From CBDBLK01 sp965215445 (lineage in GTDB: Bacteria > Bdellovibrionota > Bacteriovoracia > Bacteriovoracales > Bacteriovoracaceae): a stretch of DNA of 64,000 nucleotides. This document shows positions 50,400-59,286 of the stretch, one piece after another. Under the pieces are notes generated by a model, which saw only the letters and a program-made list of their open reading frames with translations, was not told where the DNA came from and did not search any database. The translations under genes and the position numbers were made by a program. The stretch spans positions 1,860,001 to 1,924,000 of the forward strand of contig CBDCDT010000002.1 of NCBI GenBank assembly GCA_965215445.1, written 5' to 3'. Numbering within the stretch: the first letter of the stretch is position 1; every line of letters starts with the position of its first letter.

Positions 50400-51560
50400 T
50401 TAAAGTCGTTGCAAAATCATCGCCAAGGCCTCGCCGCCTCCAATGCAAAGGGAGGCCATGCCGTAGCGGGATTTATTATTTTTCATGGCGGTCATCAAGG
50501 TGACGAGTATGCGGCATCCCGAACTGCCAATGGGGTGGCCCAGGGCAATTCCCCCCCCGTAAATATTGACTTTGTTTGCATCCAGTTCGAGGGATTTGAT
50601 TGCCGCCATGGGAACTGCTGCAAAGGCCTCGTTGATTTCAAACAGGTCAATATCTCCGAAGGCGAGATTCGCCTTTTCCGCACACTTTTTCATGGCGGAT
50701 ATGGGAGCAGTGCTAAACAGGGTCGGTTGTGCCGCGCTGGCGGCGTAGGCGAGCACTTGAAAAGAGGCCTTTTGGCGGTGTTTTTCTCCCGCTATGACCA
50801 GCGCCGAGGCACCATCGTTGATACTGGAAGCATTGGCGGCGGTGATGCTTCCGTCTTTGACAAAGGCGGGGGAGAGCTTTGGTATTTTGTCAAATTGGGC
50901 CTTGAAAGGGCCTTCATCTTCTTCGACAACTTGCTCGCCTTTGCGCCCACTGACGGTGACGGGGGCGATTTCTGCGGCAAAAATTCCCTCGCGGATGGCC
51001 TTCTGGGCGCGCTTGAAAGATTCTATGGCAAAGGCATCTTGTTCTTCCCGGGTAAAGGAAAAGGTGCGCACGCATTCTTCGGCACAATCCCCCATGGCGC
51101 GGGCACTGTAGGCGTCTTGCAATCCGTCCCGTTGCATGGAATCTTGTATTTCGGCGGCACCAAATTTGAGTCCACGGCGATACCCGGAAAACAAGTGGGG
51201 GGCCAGGGACATATTTTCCATTCCCCCGGCCACCACCACCTGGCCATCGCCTGCTTTAATACTGCGGATTCCCTCTATCGCCGCTTGCATACCCGAACCG
51301 CAAACTTTGTTGAGCGTTGAACAGGGAGTGGAATCGGGCAGTCCCGCCCCCAGCGCCGCCTGCCGGGCGGGGGCCTGGCCGCATCCCCCCTGCAAGACCT
51401 GGCCCATAAAAACTTCGTCCACCACTTGGCCCTCAATATCTGCCTTGGCCAAGGCCGCTTTGATGGCGATTGCTCCCAACCGGGGGGCCGGGACAGAGGA
51501 AAGCGCCCCCAGAAAACTTGCGCAGGGAGTGCGCGCTCCCGAAAGTAAATAAACACTCAT
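50400..51560 (-). CDS. Acetyl-CoA acetyltransferase (thiolase)
   Basis: This protein has 386 residues from ATG 51560, after AAGGAGA. Signature regions are complete: LNKVCGSGMQAA with the nucleophilic Cys near residue 87, GGMENMS, NEAFAAVP, GGGIALGHPIGSSG with the His, and CIGGGEALAMIL with the second Cys. It is of the biosynthetic/degradative AtoB-PhaA class and reversibly joins or splits acetyl-CoA units. It follows the NamZ-like gene on the same strand by 19 bases. Confidence 0.93.
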   Translation of the reverse strand: MSVYLLSGARTPCASFLGALSSVPAPRLGAIAIKAALAKADIEGQVVDEVFMGQVLQGGCGQAPARQAALGAGLPDSTPCSTLNKVCGSGMQAAIEGIRSIKAGDGQVVVAGGMENMSLAPHLFSGYRRGLKFGAAEIQDSMQRDGLQDAYSARAMGDCAEECVRTFSFTREEQDAFAIESFKRAQKAIREGIFAAEIAPVTVSGRKGEQVVEEDEGPFKAQFDKIPKLSPAFVKDGSITAANASSINDGASALVIAGEKHRQKASFQVLAYAASAAQPTLFSTAPISAMKKCAEKANLAFGDIDLFEINEAFAAVPMAAIKSLELDANKVNIYGGGIALGHPIGSSGCRILVTLMTAMKNNKSRYGMASLCIGGGEALAMILQRL

Positions 51561-51579
51561 GAAAACCATTCTCCTTGTA

Positions 51580-52770
51580 TTAGGGGGGGTAGAGCAAGCA
51601 TTTTTCTCGCAACAATTTATAATCTTCCAACCCCTCGCTTTCAAGCTGCACCAACTCAGAGGCACTACCTCCACGCTCTATCCAGTGGCGCAACTCCTCC
51701 CCGCCGTTGATAAGGTCGATGGCGAGGCGCTTGAATTCGTATTCGTAGGGTTTTTGATTCCAGGCAAAGTTTTCACCCAAAGCGGAGTTAAAATGCTTTA
51801 ACAAAAGTTGACCCAGCCGCCAGGTGCGCGCTTTGAGGGGATCGGTGACGTGCAGGTGCAGTCCCCCGCAGACCAGGCCCGCGTGTTTTTGAAAAGTGGG
51901 CACAAAGTGAACCGGGCGCAGGCACACGCCCTCTACGCCATACTCGCCAAAATCGCTCACAATCCGGTCGCGCAAGGCGTAGGGTTCAATTCCCGGCGCT
52001 CCCACCACTTCCAGGGCGCGGGTAGTTCCCCGCCCTTCGGAGAGAGTTGTGCCCTCAAAGAGAACCGTTCCCGGAAAGGTCAGGGCAGAGTTGGGAGTGC
52101 TTAAATTAGGGGAGGGATTGACCCAGGGGCGGCCGGTTTCGGCCCAGACCATTTGGTGGTGGTAGTGGGTCATCGGTACGACGTGCAAGTCGCAGCCGGG
52201 AGTAAAAAGCTTTTGTTGCAGCAGCGCTGCTTCTCCCAAAGTCAAAGCGTGGCGCTGGGGGATGGGGTGATGCCCGACAAAACTTTTCCACTCGGGAGAT
52301 AGAACGCGCCCCTCAATCAGGGGGCCAGCGGGGTTGGGGCGGTCGAGAACCACCACTCGCTTGCCCTTTTTCTCACAGCACTGCATACACAGGGCCAAAG
52401 TCGTCAGATAGGTGTAAACGCGGGTTCCCACGTCCTGTAGGTCGATTACCAGGGTGTCAAAGGCCTCCAGCATGGCATCGCTGGGAGCGCGGGTTTTTGC
52501 GTATAAACTGTAGACCGGGCGCTGGAAATAGGGATGCCGGAAATCGGAGGTTTCCACCATGTTGTCCTGAACGTCGCTGGCCTGTCCGTGCTGTGGCCCG
52601 AGCAGACAAGCGAGCCTTTCTCCGAGTAATTTATTTAAACTCTCTGCTCCGTGGACTAAATTTTTGTCCACACTTGCCGAATGGCATAGGTAACCTATGC
52701 GTCCTCGGAGCAGAGACTGAGTTTTGTGGTCTGAAAGCAGGACGTCGAGTCCGGTTTCAACAATGGCCAT
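51580..52770 (-). CDS. NamZ-like exo-beta-N-acetylmuramidase (DUF1343)
   Basis: This 396-residue protein has GLLGPQHG-like sequence (LACLLGPQHGQASDVQDNM), IDLQDVGTRVYTYLTTLALCM, VVLDRPNPAGPLIEG, and SPNLSTPNSALTFPGTVLFEGTTLSEGRGTTRALEVVGAPGI, all features of the DUF1343/YbbC family. The characterised member NamZ releases terminal MurNAc from peptidoglycan fragments. No signal peptide is seen, so it may act on imported muropeptides in the cytoplasm. ATG 52770 starts it. Confidence 0.88.
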   Translation of the reverse strand: MAIVETGLDVLLSDHKTQSLLRGRIGYLCHSASVDKNLVHGAESLNKLLGERLACLLGPQHGQASDVQDNMVETSDFRHPYFQRPVYSLYAKTRAPSDAMLEAFDTLVIDLQDVGTRVYTYLTTLALCMQCCEKKGKRVVVLDRPNPAGPLIEGRVLSPEWKSFVGHHPIPQRHALTLGEAALLQQKLFTPGCDLHVVPMTHYHHQMVWAETGRPWVNPSPNLSTPNSALTFPGTVLFEGTTLSEGRGTTRALEVVGAPGIEPYALRDRIVSDFGEYGVEGVCLRPVHFVPTFQKHAGLVCGGLHLHVTDPLKARTWRLGQLLLKHFNSALGENFAWNQKPYEYEFKRLAIDLINGGEELRHWIERGGSASELVQLESEGLEDYKLLREKCLLYPP

Positions 52771-52816
52771 ACCATCCTCCCTCTGCTCTATTGTGCCAAA
52801 CGTGGTGTGTTTTGTG

Positions 52817-53599
52817 ATGAAGAAGAGAAAAAAAATTGTGGCCTTTTGCCTATCTTTTTTGGGAAACGTGTTTGCCGGAACTTCTGCCTTGGATACCCTT
52901 CCCCAATTGCCCCCTCAAGTCTACGATCACGAGGGTTGGCAAAAGTCTTCTTCCCGGGATGGCCTGACCCTTTTCATTCGCCAAAATAAAAACTCTCAGG
53001 TTTTGGAACTTAAAGTGGACGGCATCTTGGCAGTGCCTTTGCCCAAGGTGATGGCCAGTTTGAGGGATGTGGAAAGCTCCACCGTGTGGACTCCCGACTT
53101 GAAGAAAAAGTTCACACTCAAGGATATGGGGGATTTAGGGGCGGTGACCTATAGCCTGACCGATCTTCCCTGGCCCTTTTACGACCGGCACATGATTTTG
53201 AGCAATAAACTCTTTCTCGACCCAGCGAGGAAACTGCTGGTGATCTATTCCCAATCCATTGATCCCACCGGTTTTGAAAAATTGACCAAGGGGTCGGTGG
53301 GGGCGCAGATGGAATACGGATACGTTGCCATGCGCCCTGTCTCTCCCCACCGAACCTACGTCAAAATGATCGCTCTGGTTGACCCCCGGGGGGCAATTCC
53401 CTCCTGGATCGTCAATTTTTTTCAAAAGGAATGGCCGATCGACTTTTTCAAGGCGCTGGAGGCCCATTGCCAGAAATCGAAGACGGAACCTTTGCGCCCG
53501 GGACTTCAAAAAATGATGCACGAACTTTTAAAGCGCATGGGCTGGCCCCCGGACGCTTTTAAGGCACCCCGCGCACAACCAACTGCATCTCCAAATTAA
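52817..53599 (+). CDS. Secreted START-domain lipid-binding protein
   Basis: This protein has 260 residues from ATG 52817, where the signal peptide MKKRKKIVAFCLSFLGNVFAG begins. The body matches START/SRPBCC proteins: SRDGLTLFIRQNKNSQVLELKVDGIL, a MASLRDVESSTVWTPDL segment, WPFYDRHMILSN, and KMIALVDPRGAIPSWIVNFFQKEWPIDFFKALE. It probably carries a lipid in the periplasm. Its 3' end overlaps the convergent lipoprotein gene by 41 bases. Confidence 0.85.
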   Translation: MKKRKKIVAFCLSFLGNVFAGTSALDTLPQLPPQVYDHEGWQKSSSRDGLTLFIRQNKNSQVLELKVDGILAVPLPKVMASLRDVESSTVWTPDLKKKFTLKDMGDLGAVTYSLTDLPWPFYDRHMILSNKLFLDPARKLLVIYSQSIDPTGFEKLTKGSVGAQMEYGYVAMRPVSPHRTYVKMIALVDPRGAIPSWIVNFFQKEWPIDFFKALEAHCQKSKTEPLRPGLQKMMHELLKRMGWPPDAFKAPRAQPTASPN

Positions 53600-54221
53600 T
53601 CTTGTGTTGGATATACTGCTGACTGTTATGAGTGTTCTCACGGGGGCCGCCGCGGCCATTACATGAGTGGCCCCCTGTAAAACCCACTCGCACATGGTAA
53701 CCGTTCGGTTGTTCCAGCACCAGCGAGAGTTGGTTTCCGCTCTGCAAGTGGTAGTGCCGCACCCAAAAAAAGGCCTTTTGGGACATCTCTTTTTTGGAGA
53801 CAATCGCCAGTTCTTCAAAGGGATAGAGGTTGTCTCCCAATTTAATCTTGAGGGGCAGATTTTCCACCTTGTCCCCCGGCATTTTCTGGGCCTTGCGGTA
53901 ATCTTGAAAATCGCGCCAGTCCACATGGCACCTTGCAGTTTGATGGCCGCGCCCTCTCGATTCGCTATACATAACGTAGCTAGACTCCCTTTGGTAGTTG
54001 TGAAATTGAGGGGCGTCATCCCAGCGCCTCAGAGTGACGCTGATTTGGTCTCCCGGCCGGACTTCGAGCAGCGCCTTCCCCGATTTCAAGTGTTCTTCCG
54101 TCACCAGGGTGTCGGCCAGCACAAATGGCAAGGCCGTGTTCAAGCGAGGGCCGTCTTTTTTTCCGCAGGAAAAAAACAGCAAAAACCAACTCCAGGACAA
54201 AATGTGGACAATCAAACGCAT
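53559..54221 (-). CDS. Lipoprotein, unknown
   Basis: This protein has 220 residues from ATG 54221 behind GGAGG. The signal MRLIVHILSWSWFLLFFSC ends in a lipobox-like FFSC. The mature part is beta-rich with Trp and Tyr (VTLRRWDDAPQFHNYQ, QLSLVLEQPNGYHVRVGF). No domain is recognised. A Gly/Asn/Arg-rich loop (HSCNGRGGPRENTHNS) near the end could bind metal. Confidence 0.75.
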   Translation of the reverse strand: MRLIVHILSWSWFLLFFSCGKKDGPRLNTALPFVLADTLVTEEHLKSGKALLEVRPGDQISVTLRRWDDAPQFHNYQRESSYVMYSESRGRGHQTARCHVDWRDFQDYRKAQKMPGDKVENLPLKIKLGDNLYPFEELAIVSKKEMSQKAFFWVRHYHLQSGNQLSLVLEQPNGYHVRVGFTGGHSCNGRGGPRENTHNSQQYIQHKINLEMQLVVRGVP

Positions 54222-54430
54222 GACAAACCTCCGCGTTAAAAACATGGGGACTTTCCCCGTTGCCGAAAGGTTTGCCAGACCGATCCCACATCATGTTTTC
54301 CAACTAGCGGAAAATACGTTGAAGACGCAGAGGGCAAAAATCATTTTTGAACTCCTGGTGTTTCATTTTGAACACTTTTTGAATTTTGACAGGGACGGCG
54401 GAGACTATTACAAAAGGGTAGTGCATGGTT

Positions 54431-54505
<75 letters not shown>

Positions 54506-54567
54506 TTTAGGGATAAGGAATTCCCATAAAATTCCACAAATTTTGGCCTTTTTGTCATTTTTGACTT

Positions 54568-54597
54568 GCCTAGTGGCCATAAGTGGCCATACTAGGC
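54568..54597. repeat. 30-bp imperfect palindrome between tRNA-Thr and tuf
   Basis: GCCTAGTGGCCA pairs with TGGCCATACTAGGC apart from a 2-base bulge, and it contains a 10-bp direct repeat (AGTGGCCATA). It lies just upstream of the tuf promoter and may end the tRNA-Thr transcript or bind a regulator. Confidence 0.5.
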
Positions 54598-54598
54598 C

Positions 54599-54627
54599 TT
54601 GCCATTTGGGCGAAATAGGTCTAACAT
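54599..54627 (+). promoter_or_regulatory. Promoter of tuf
   Basis: TTGCCA (54599-54604), a 17-base spacer and TAACAT (54622-54627) fit sigma-70. The message would start near 54634, leaving a leader of about 40 bases with AAGGAG at 54660-54665 before the ATG. Confidence 0.6.
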
Positions 54628-54674
54628 ACGCACAAAGCGTATTTTGCTAATTTGCTAAAGAAGGAGACTAAATC

Positions 54675-55865
54675 ATGGCAAAGGAAAAATTTGATAGAAG
54701 CAAACCCCACGTCAACATCGGGACTATTGGTCACGTCGATCACGGCAAGACCACTCTCACCGCCGCCATCACCATGACTATGGCCAAAGATCACGGCGGA
54801 GAGTCTCGGGGATACGAGCAGATCGACTCTGCCCCGGAGGAAAAAGCGCGGGGGATTACCATTAATTCGGCCCACGTCGAGTATGAAACCGCAAACCGCC
54901 ACTACGCCCACGTGGATTGTCCGGGACACGCCGACTACGTCAAAAATATGATTACCGGCGCGGCGCAAATGGACGGGGCAGTTTTAGTTTGCTCCGCCGC
55001 CGACGGGCCAATGCCTCAAACCCGCGAGCACATTCTTTTGGCGCGCCAGGTTGGGGTTCCCGCCATCGTGGTGTTTATGAATAAGGTCGATCAGGTCGAC
55101 GACGAAGAATTGCTCGAATTAGTGGAGATGGAAATCCGCGAGCTGCTCTCGTCCTACGATTTTCCCGGCGATGACATTCCCATCATTAAGGGCTCCGCTC
55201 TGATGGCCTTGGAAGACAAACAAGAGGACATCGGCAGGGCGCGCATCCGCGAGTTGATGGAGCAAGTGGACTCCTATATTCCCGAACCCACCCGCGACAT
55301 CGACAAGGATTTCCTAATGCCGGTGGAAGACGTCTTTTCCATTTCCGGCCGGGGAACCGTGGTCACCGGACGAGTTGAACGGGGTATCGTGAAAGTCAAC
55401 GAAGAAGTGGAGATCGTGGGCATCCGCGAGACTACCACAACCATCATTACCGGGGTGGAAATGTTCCGCAAACTCCTCGACGAGGGGCGCGCCGGAGACA
55501 ACGTGGGCCTTCTCTTGCGCGGAACCAAGCGCGAGGACGTAGAGCGCGGTCAGGTGATTTGTAAACCTAAAAGCGTCAAGCCTCACAAAAAATTCAAGTG
55601 CGAGGTGTATATCCTCTCCAAGGACGAAGGTGGACGCCACACCCCCATTTTCAAGGGCTACCGTCCCCAGTTTTATTTTAGAACCACCGACGTGACGGGT
55701 TCGATTACCCTTCCCGCCGACGCGGAAATGGTGATGCCCGGTGATAACACCTCTTTTGATGTGGAACTCATCACGCCTATCGCGATGGAGAAGGGACTCA
55801 AGTTTGCCGTCCGCGAAGGCGGCCGAACCATCGGTGCGGGCACTGTCTCCGAAATTGTTGAATAA
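54675..55865 (+). CDS. tuf: Elongation factor Tu
   Basis: This 396-residue GTPase has GHVDHGKT at 19-26, DCPGHADYVKNM, NKVDQVDD for guanine, and the switch-region RGITIN. Domains 2 and 3 are complete, ending IGAGTVSEIVE. It brings aminoacyl-tRNA to the ribosome. It lies between tRNA-Thr and tRNA-Trp genes. Codon use is more GC-rich than in neighbouring hypothetical genes, as expected for a highly expressed gene. Confidence 0.99.
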   Translation: MAKEKFDRSKPHVNIGTIGHVDHGKTTLTAAITMTMAKDHGGESRGYEQIDSAPEEKARGITINSAHVEYETANRHYAHVDCPGHADYVKNMITGAAQMDGAVLVCSAADGPMPQTREHILLARQVGVPAIVVFMNKVDQVDDEELLELVEMEIRELLSSYDFPGDDIPIIKGSALMALEDKQEDIGRARIRELMEQVDSYIPEPTRDIDKDFLMPVEDVFSISGRGTVVTGRVERGIVKVNEEVEIVGIRETTTTIITGVEMFRKLLDEGRAGDNVGLLLRGTKREDVERGQVICKPKSVKPHKKFKCEVYILSKDEGGRHTPIFKGYRPQFYFRTTDVTGSITLPADAEMVMPGDNTSFDVELITPIAMEKGLKFAVREGGRTIGAGTVSEIVE

Positions 55866-55892
55866 GGGCCACGCCGCCATTTAGCGCGGCCC
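55866..55892 (+). terminator. Hairpin after tuf
   Basis: GGGCC and GGCCC (55866-55870 and 55888-55892) with inner CGC/GCG pairs form a stem directly at the tuf stop, followed by TCTTT. It may be a partial terminator or a processing site before tRNA-Trp. Confidence 0.45.
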
Positions 55893-55909
55893 TCTTTGGT
55901 TTGTGCAGA

Positions 55910-55985
55910 GGGCGCATAGCTCCAATGGTAGAGCGGCTGATTCCAAATCAGTAGGTTGGGAGTTCGAGTCTCTCTGCGCCCGCCA
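55910..55985 (+). tRNA. tRNA-Trp (anticodon CCA)
   Basis: The 76-base cloverleaf has acceptor GGGCGCA/TGCGCCC, discriminator G and an encoded CCA. The anticodon stem GCTGA/TCAGT closes the loop TTCCAAA. The T arm has GAGTTCGAGTCTC. tuf followed by tRNA-Trp is a conserved order, but secE does not follow here. Confidence 0.95.
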
Positions 55986-56015
55986 ATTTTCCATAAGTAT
56001 AAACAGCGTGATGAA

Positions 56016-56249
56016 ATGCCGAACGTATTGGTTAAAAATGGGTTTCGTTTTTTCTTTTATTTGAGAGAGGAAAAATATAAACCGGCCCATGTTCATATTG
56101 AATATCAGGGTGGAATGGCGGTTTTTTGGCTAGACCGAGTTTCACTTAGGGAGCAAAAAGGCATGACAAAAAAGGGGCTTGACAAGGCCCGTAAGATTGT
56201 TGTAGAACACAGGGAAGATTTTTTGGAGAAGTATCATGGTTTTTTTTAA
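56016..56249 (+). CDS. DUF4160 protein
   Basis: This protein has about 77 residues from ATG 56016. It has FRFFFYLREEKYKPAHVHIEYQGGMAVFWLD, the DUF4160 hallmark with its HVH pair, then a helical end. Such genes are usually coupled to a DUF2442 gene, as here, with a 14-base overlap. Some workers treat the pair as a toxin-antitoxin-like module, but no activity is established. The frame before 56016 crosses tRNA-Trp and is not used. Confidence 0.85.
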   Translation: MPNVLVKNGFRFFFYLREEKYKPAHVHIEYQGGMAVFWLDRVSLREQKGMTKKGLDKARKIVVEHREDFLEKYHGFF

Positions 56250-56532
56250 AGACGGTAATGTAAGTGATTTTGCTTTTCAGGCGATAGACGTTTGGTTTAC
56301 CAAAGACGAATTAAATGTGCTTTTGACAGACGGAAGAGTAATTTCCAATCCTTTGTCTCTTTATCCCTTTTTGCTCAACACTCCTCGCAAATCCAGGGAA
56401 AAAATTCGTTTGTTTGGCGAGGGTTCGGCGATTCACTTTGAAGAGATCGGAGAAGATATTTCGGTGACCGATATTGTCTTGGGCACTCCTTATTTTGATT
56501 ATAGATCATCGCCATCGAAAAAAACGGCGTAG
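56236..56532 (+). CDS. DUF2442 protein
   Basis: This 98-residue protein has AIDVWFTKDELNVLLTDGRVISNPLSLYPFL, the typical DUF2442 core (a strand, then DGR with the conserved turn), and a beta-rich end (AIHFEEIGEDISVTDIVLG). It is coupled to the DUF4160 gene. A second, more diverged DUF2442 member sits in the ole operon at 4317-4604. Confidence 0.87.
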   Translation: MVFFKDGNVSDFAFQAIDVWFTKDELNVLLTDGRVISNPLSLYPFLLNTPRKSREKIRLFGEGSAIHFEEIGEDISVTDIVLGTPYFDYRSSPSKKTA

Positions 56533-56598
56533 CAATCACCGACAGTTTTTTGCTGGAGTCATCAGGGCCTTACAAGATTTTTTTCAAGAAAGGTATTT

Positions 56599-57045
56599 AT
56601 GCTCTCAAGAAAAGAACAACTACGCCCTGCCAAGCACCTCCCCGACGAATGGGGGGAAAAAGTGAAGGCATCTCTGCTCGAACTCTATGGAGAAATGGCC
56701 AAAAAAGAGGGCAAAACCTTTCAGGTTCACGGACTCACTTATCCCGATGAAATATTCCTGGCCGTCTCTTACGCCGATTTTGAAGATGCAAGCTGTTCTC
56801 CGCTCACCTACGCCGCCAGTGCCGACTTGAATCAGACAGACAGTGGCAAAAATCTCAAAAAATTGTTTGAGGTGTTGGTCGATTCCTCGGGCCTTTTTTT
56901 TGAGGCGGCATTTTATGGAGCAAGTAAAGATTTATATGACAGCGCTTGGAGAAAGAGCGAATTGCGCCGGCAGAGTTTTTACTATCAGGTGACCCGGGAG
57001 AACGTGGCACTCACCTTGCAGGCCAATCAGCTTTTGGGGGAGTGA
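56599..57045 (+). CDS. Hypothetical protein
   Basis: This 148-residue protein starts at ATG 56599 behind AAGAAAGG. It is soluble and mixed alpha/beta (TYPDEIFLAVSYADFEDAS, LFEVLVDSSGLFFEAAF). There is no signal peptide or known motif. It lies between the DUF2442 gene and a sigma-28-type promoter, so it is probably its own unit. I do not recognise it. Confidence 0.7.
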   Translation: MLSRKEQLRPAKHLPDEWGEKVKASLLELYGEMAKKEGKTFQVHGLTYPDEIFLAVSYADFEDASCSPLTYAASADLNQTDSGKNLKKLFEVLVDSSGLFFEAAFYGASKDLYDSAWRKSELRRQSFYYQVTRENVALTLQANQLLGE

Positions 57046-57092
57046 GGGGTAGACCTTTATCCGACTTTATAACTTCTGTAATTTCTAAAAAA

Positions 57093-57119
57093 TAAACTTT
57101 TTTCATAAAGTGCCGATCA
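57093..57119 (+). promoter_or_regulatory. Sigma-28 (FliA-type) promoter of VWA lipoprotein 3
   Basis: TAAACTTT, an 11-base spacer and GCCGATCA match the flagellar sigma consensus TAAAGTTT-N11-GCCGATAA at 14 of 16 positions with exact spacing. The expected start point is within a few bases of the ATG at 57127, so the leader would be very short. Confidence 0.75.
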
Positions 57120-57126
57120 AGGGAAT

Positions 57127-58194
57127 ATGAAGGCAGACAGGGTCTATTTGTTCAAAATTTTGGTCTTGGCGGTTCTCGTATGTGGTTGTGTGGCCACCAA
57201 AACCTCCTCAAAGAAAAAGGGCAAGAAAACTGCTCAAGAGATTTCGGAAGAGGGTGGCACCAATAATGGCACCAATAATGGCGTCAAAGGGGGGCTGCCG
57301 AAGTCGGCCACCACCTGTCCCAAGCAAGTCTCCGAGGCAAAGTTTTGTCAGGTTTTCACTCAAGAGGGAGGCGGAGGCAATCGCCCTCTCGACATTTTGT
57401 GGGTGATCGACAATTCGGGTTCGATGGGTGATGACCAAGAGAGATTGGCACTAAATTTTGAAAAGTTTATCAATGGTTTTGCCGGCAGAGTACAGAATGC
57501 GGACTTTCAAATGGAGATTATCACCACCGACAACTCCACCAACCGGGATTCTGAAGGGAAACTCAATGGCACATATTTAAGGTCGAACCGTTTGGATTTT
57601 GTGCAATATTTTCAATCCAAAGTTAAAGTTGGGGCCAGTGGTTCCGGTACGGAAAAGGGCCTGTTTTACAGTCTCGATTTTTTGAAAAAATATTCCAGTT
57701 GGGTGAGAAGCAACGCCTATTTGATAACCATCTATCTTTCCGATGAGAACGATTTCAGCAATATTCCTTCCAACGCCTCATCAAATGCGGATGAGGATGT
57801 GGCGAGAGCTTTCTTTCAGTCCCTTTCGGGAACAAAAACTTCACCACAGCTTTTTAAGGCCTTTGTCATTGTCGATACCAGCGCAGGGGGAGCGCGGGCA
57901 CTTCGATATGTCACACTGGCCCAGCTCTCCGGCGGAAAATCTTACGATATTATAACTGATTCTTTCGATACCATCTTGCAGGACTTTGGAAATGAACTGG
58001 CCAAAATCGCCTCTCAGTTTCAACTCAAATACCCCGCTCAAATGGGTACAGTCGAAGTTTATATTGATGGAGTTATAGCGTCTCAAGGCGATTGGAGCTA
58101 TTTGCAAGGCCAAAATGCCATCCGTTTTAAAGAGGGACTTTTTGCCGAGAAAAAGGGCAAAAGTGCTATCAAAGTCACCTACCAAACGAAGTAA
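57127..58194 (+). CDS. VWA lipoprotein 3
   Basis: This 355-residue protein has a signal ending in VCGC (Cys21), a Lys/Gly/Asn-rich linker, and CPKQVSEAKFCQVF, a two-Cys segment common to the family. The VWA domain begins LDILWVIDNSGSM with an intact metal site (Asp95, Ser97, Ser99) and has IYLSDENDFS as distal site. The C-terminal module (GTVEVYIDGVIASQGDWSYL...IKVTYQTK) is shared with all members. It should be tethered to a membrane outside the cytoplasm and bind a protein ligand through the metal. Confidence 0.87.
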   Translation: MKADRVYLFKILVLAVLVCGCVATKTSSKKKGKKTAQEISEEGGTNNGTNNGVKGGLPKSATTCPKQVSEAKFCQVFTQEGGGGNRPLDILWVIDNSGSMGDDQERLALNFEKFINGFAGRVQNADFQMEIITTDNSTNRDSEGKLNGTYLRSNRLDFVQYFQSKVKVGASGSGTEKGLFYSLDFLKKYSSWVRSNAYLITIYLSDENDFSNIPSNASSNADEDVARAFFQSLSGTKTSPQLFKAFVIVDTSAGGARALRYVTLAQLSGGKSYDIITDSFDTILQDFGNELAKIASQFQLKYPAQMGTVEVYIDGVIASQGDWSYLQGQNAIRFKEGLFAEKKGKSAIKVTYQTK

Positions 58195-58219
58195 AACTCT
58201 ATAGTATCTTCTCAGAAAT

Positions 58220-58246
58220 TATACTTTTTTCATAAAGTGCCGATCA
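58220..58246 (+). promoter_or_regulatory. Sigma-28-type promoter of VWA lipoprotein 4
   Basis: TATACTTT, an 11-base spacer and GCCGATCA repeat the upstream promoter almost base for base (one change in the -35 box). The block from CTTTTTTCATAAAGTG to the start codon was duplicated along with the gene. Confidence 0.65.
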
Positions 58247-58254
58247 GGGAAATT

Positions 58255-59286
58255 ATGAGCACAGACAAAGCATTTTTTTTCAAAGTCTTGGCGTTAGTCA
58301 TTCTTGTGTGTGGCTGTGTGGCCACCAAAACCTCAAAGAAAACCACCCAAGAGGTTTCGGAAGAGGGCAGCACCTGTCCCAAGCAAGTCTCCGAGGCAAA
58401 GTTTTGTCAGATTTTTACTCAAGAGGGAGGCGGAGGCAATCGCCCTATCGACATTTTGTGGGTGATCGACAATTCGGGTTCCATGAATGACGATCAAAAG
58501 CGCTTGGGGGATAATTTTGAAATCTTTATCAATCAATTTGCCGGCCAAAACCAGAACACTGATTTTAAGATGATGATTACTTCGGGTGGCCCGGGGGATA
58601 TGCAGGACTATTTCTTTGGGCTTATACCTCAGGGAAAGGCCCTCGATAACTCCCTCTTAAAAGCAGATAAAAAAGGGTTTGTTGATGCGTTTAAAAATGC
58701 CATCCAACTTCCGAACAATTCCCACAGAACTTGTGATACGGAGTGCGGATTGAGCGCAAGTTTCGAGTATCTCAAAAATTATGCCTCCATTTTCAGGAGG
58801 GATGCCTATTTGATCGCCATTTACGTCTCCGATGAAGACGATCAAAGCCCGGTTTCAGGTCAGGGTCCTGATGTGGCCAATTACTACGTTAAGACCATTT
58901 CGGGATTGAAGGCTTCTCCCCAACTGTTTAAGGCCTTTGCCATCGTCAGAACCAGTTCCAGCACTCACTCTTCAAATAATATTAATTATGGAGGGCGGTA
59001 TATCAAGACAGCTCAATTCTCCGGTGGAAAGGCCTACGATATTATCAACGATTCTTTCAGTACCATCTTCCAGGATTTTGGAAGTGAACTGGCCAAAATC
59101 GCCTCTCAGTTTCAACTCAAATACCCCGCTCAAATGGGTACAGTCGAAGTTTATATTGATGGAGTTGTAGCGTCTCAAGGCGATTGGAACTATTTGCAAG
59201 GCCAAAATGCCATCCGTTTTAGAGAGGGGCTTTTTGCCGAGAAAGAGGGCAAAAGCACCATCAAAGTCACTTACCGAACTCAGTAG
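58255..59286 (+). CDS. VWA lipoprotein 4
   Basis: This protein has about 343 residues from ATG 58255, the start that aligns with its upstream copy (58237 is an alternative). It has lipobox VCGC, a shorter linker, IDILWVIDNSGSM with Asp72, IYVSDEDDQS as distal site, and the same C-terminal module. The first and last thirds are close to VWA lipoprotein 3 in DNA, while the middle of the VWA domain (about residues 95-150) has diverged. The 3' end overlaps the convergent ankyrin gene by 7 bases. Confidence 0.86.
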   Translation: MSTDKAFFFKVLALVILVCGCVATKTSKKTTQEVSEEGSTCPKQVSEAKFCQIFTQEGGGGNRPIDILWVIDNSGSMNDDQKRLGDNFEIFINQFAGQNQNTDFKMMITSGGPGDMQDYFFGLIPQGKALDNSLLKADKKGFVDAFKNAIQLPNNSHRTCDTECGLSASFEYLKNYASIFRRDAYLIAIYVSDEDDQSPVSGQGPDVANYYVKTISGLKASPQLFKAFAIVRTSSSTHSSNNINYGGRYIKTAQFSGGKAYDIINDSFSTIFQDFGSELAKIASQFQLKYPAQMGTVEVYIDGVVASQGDWNYLQGQNAIRFREGLFAEKEGKSTIKVTYRTQ

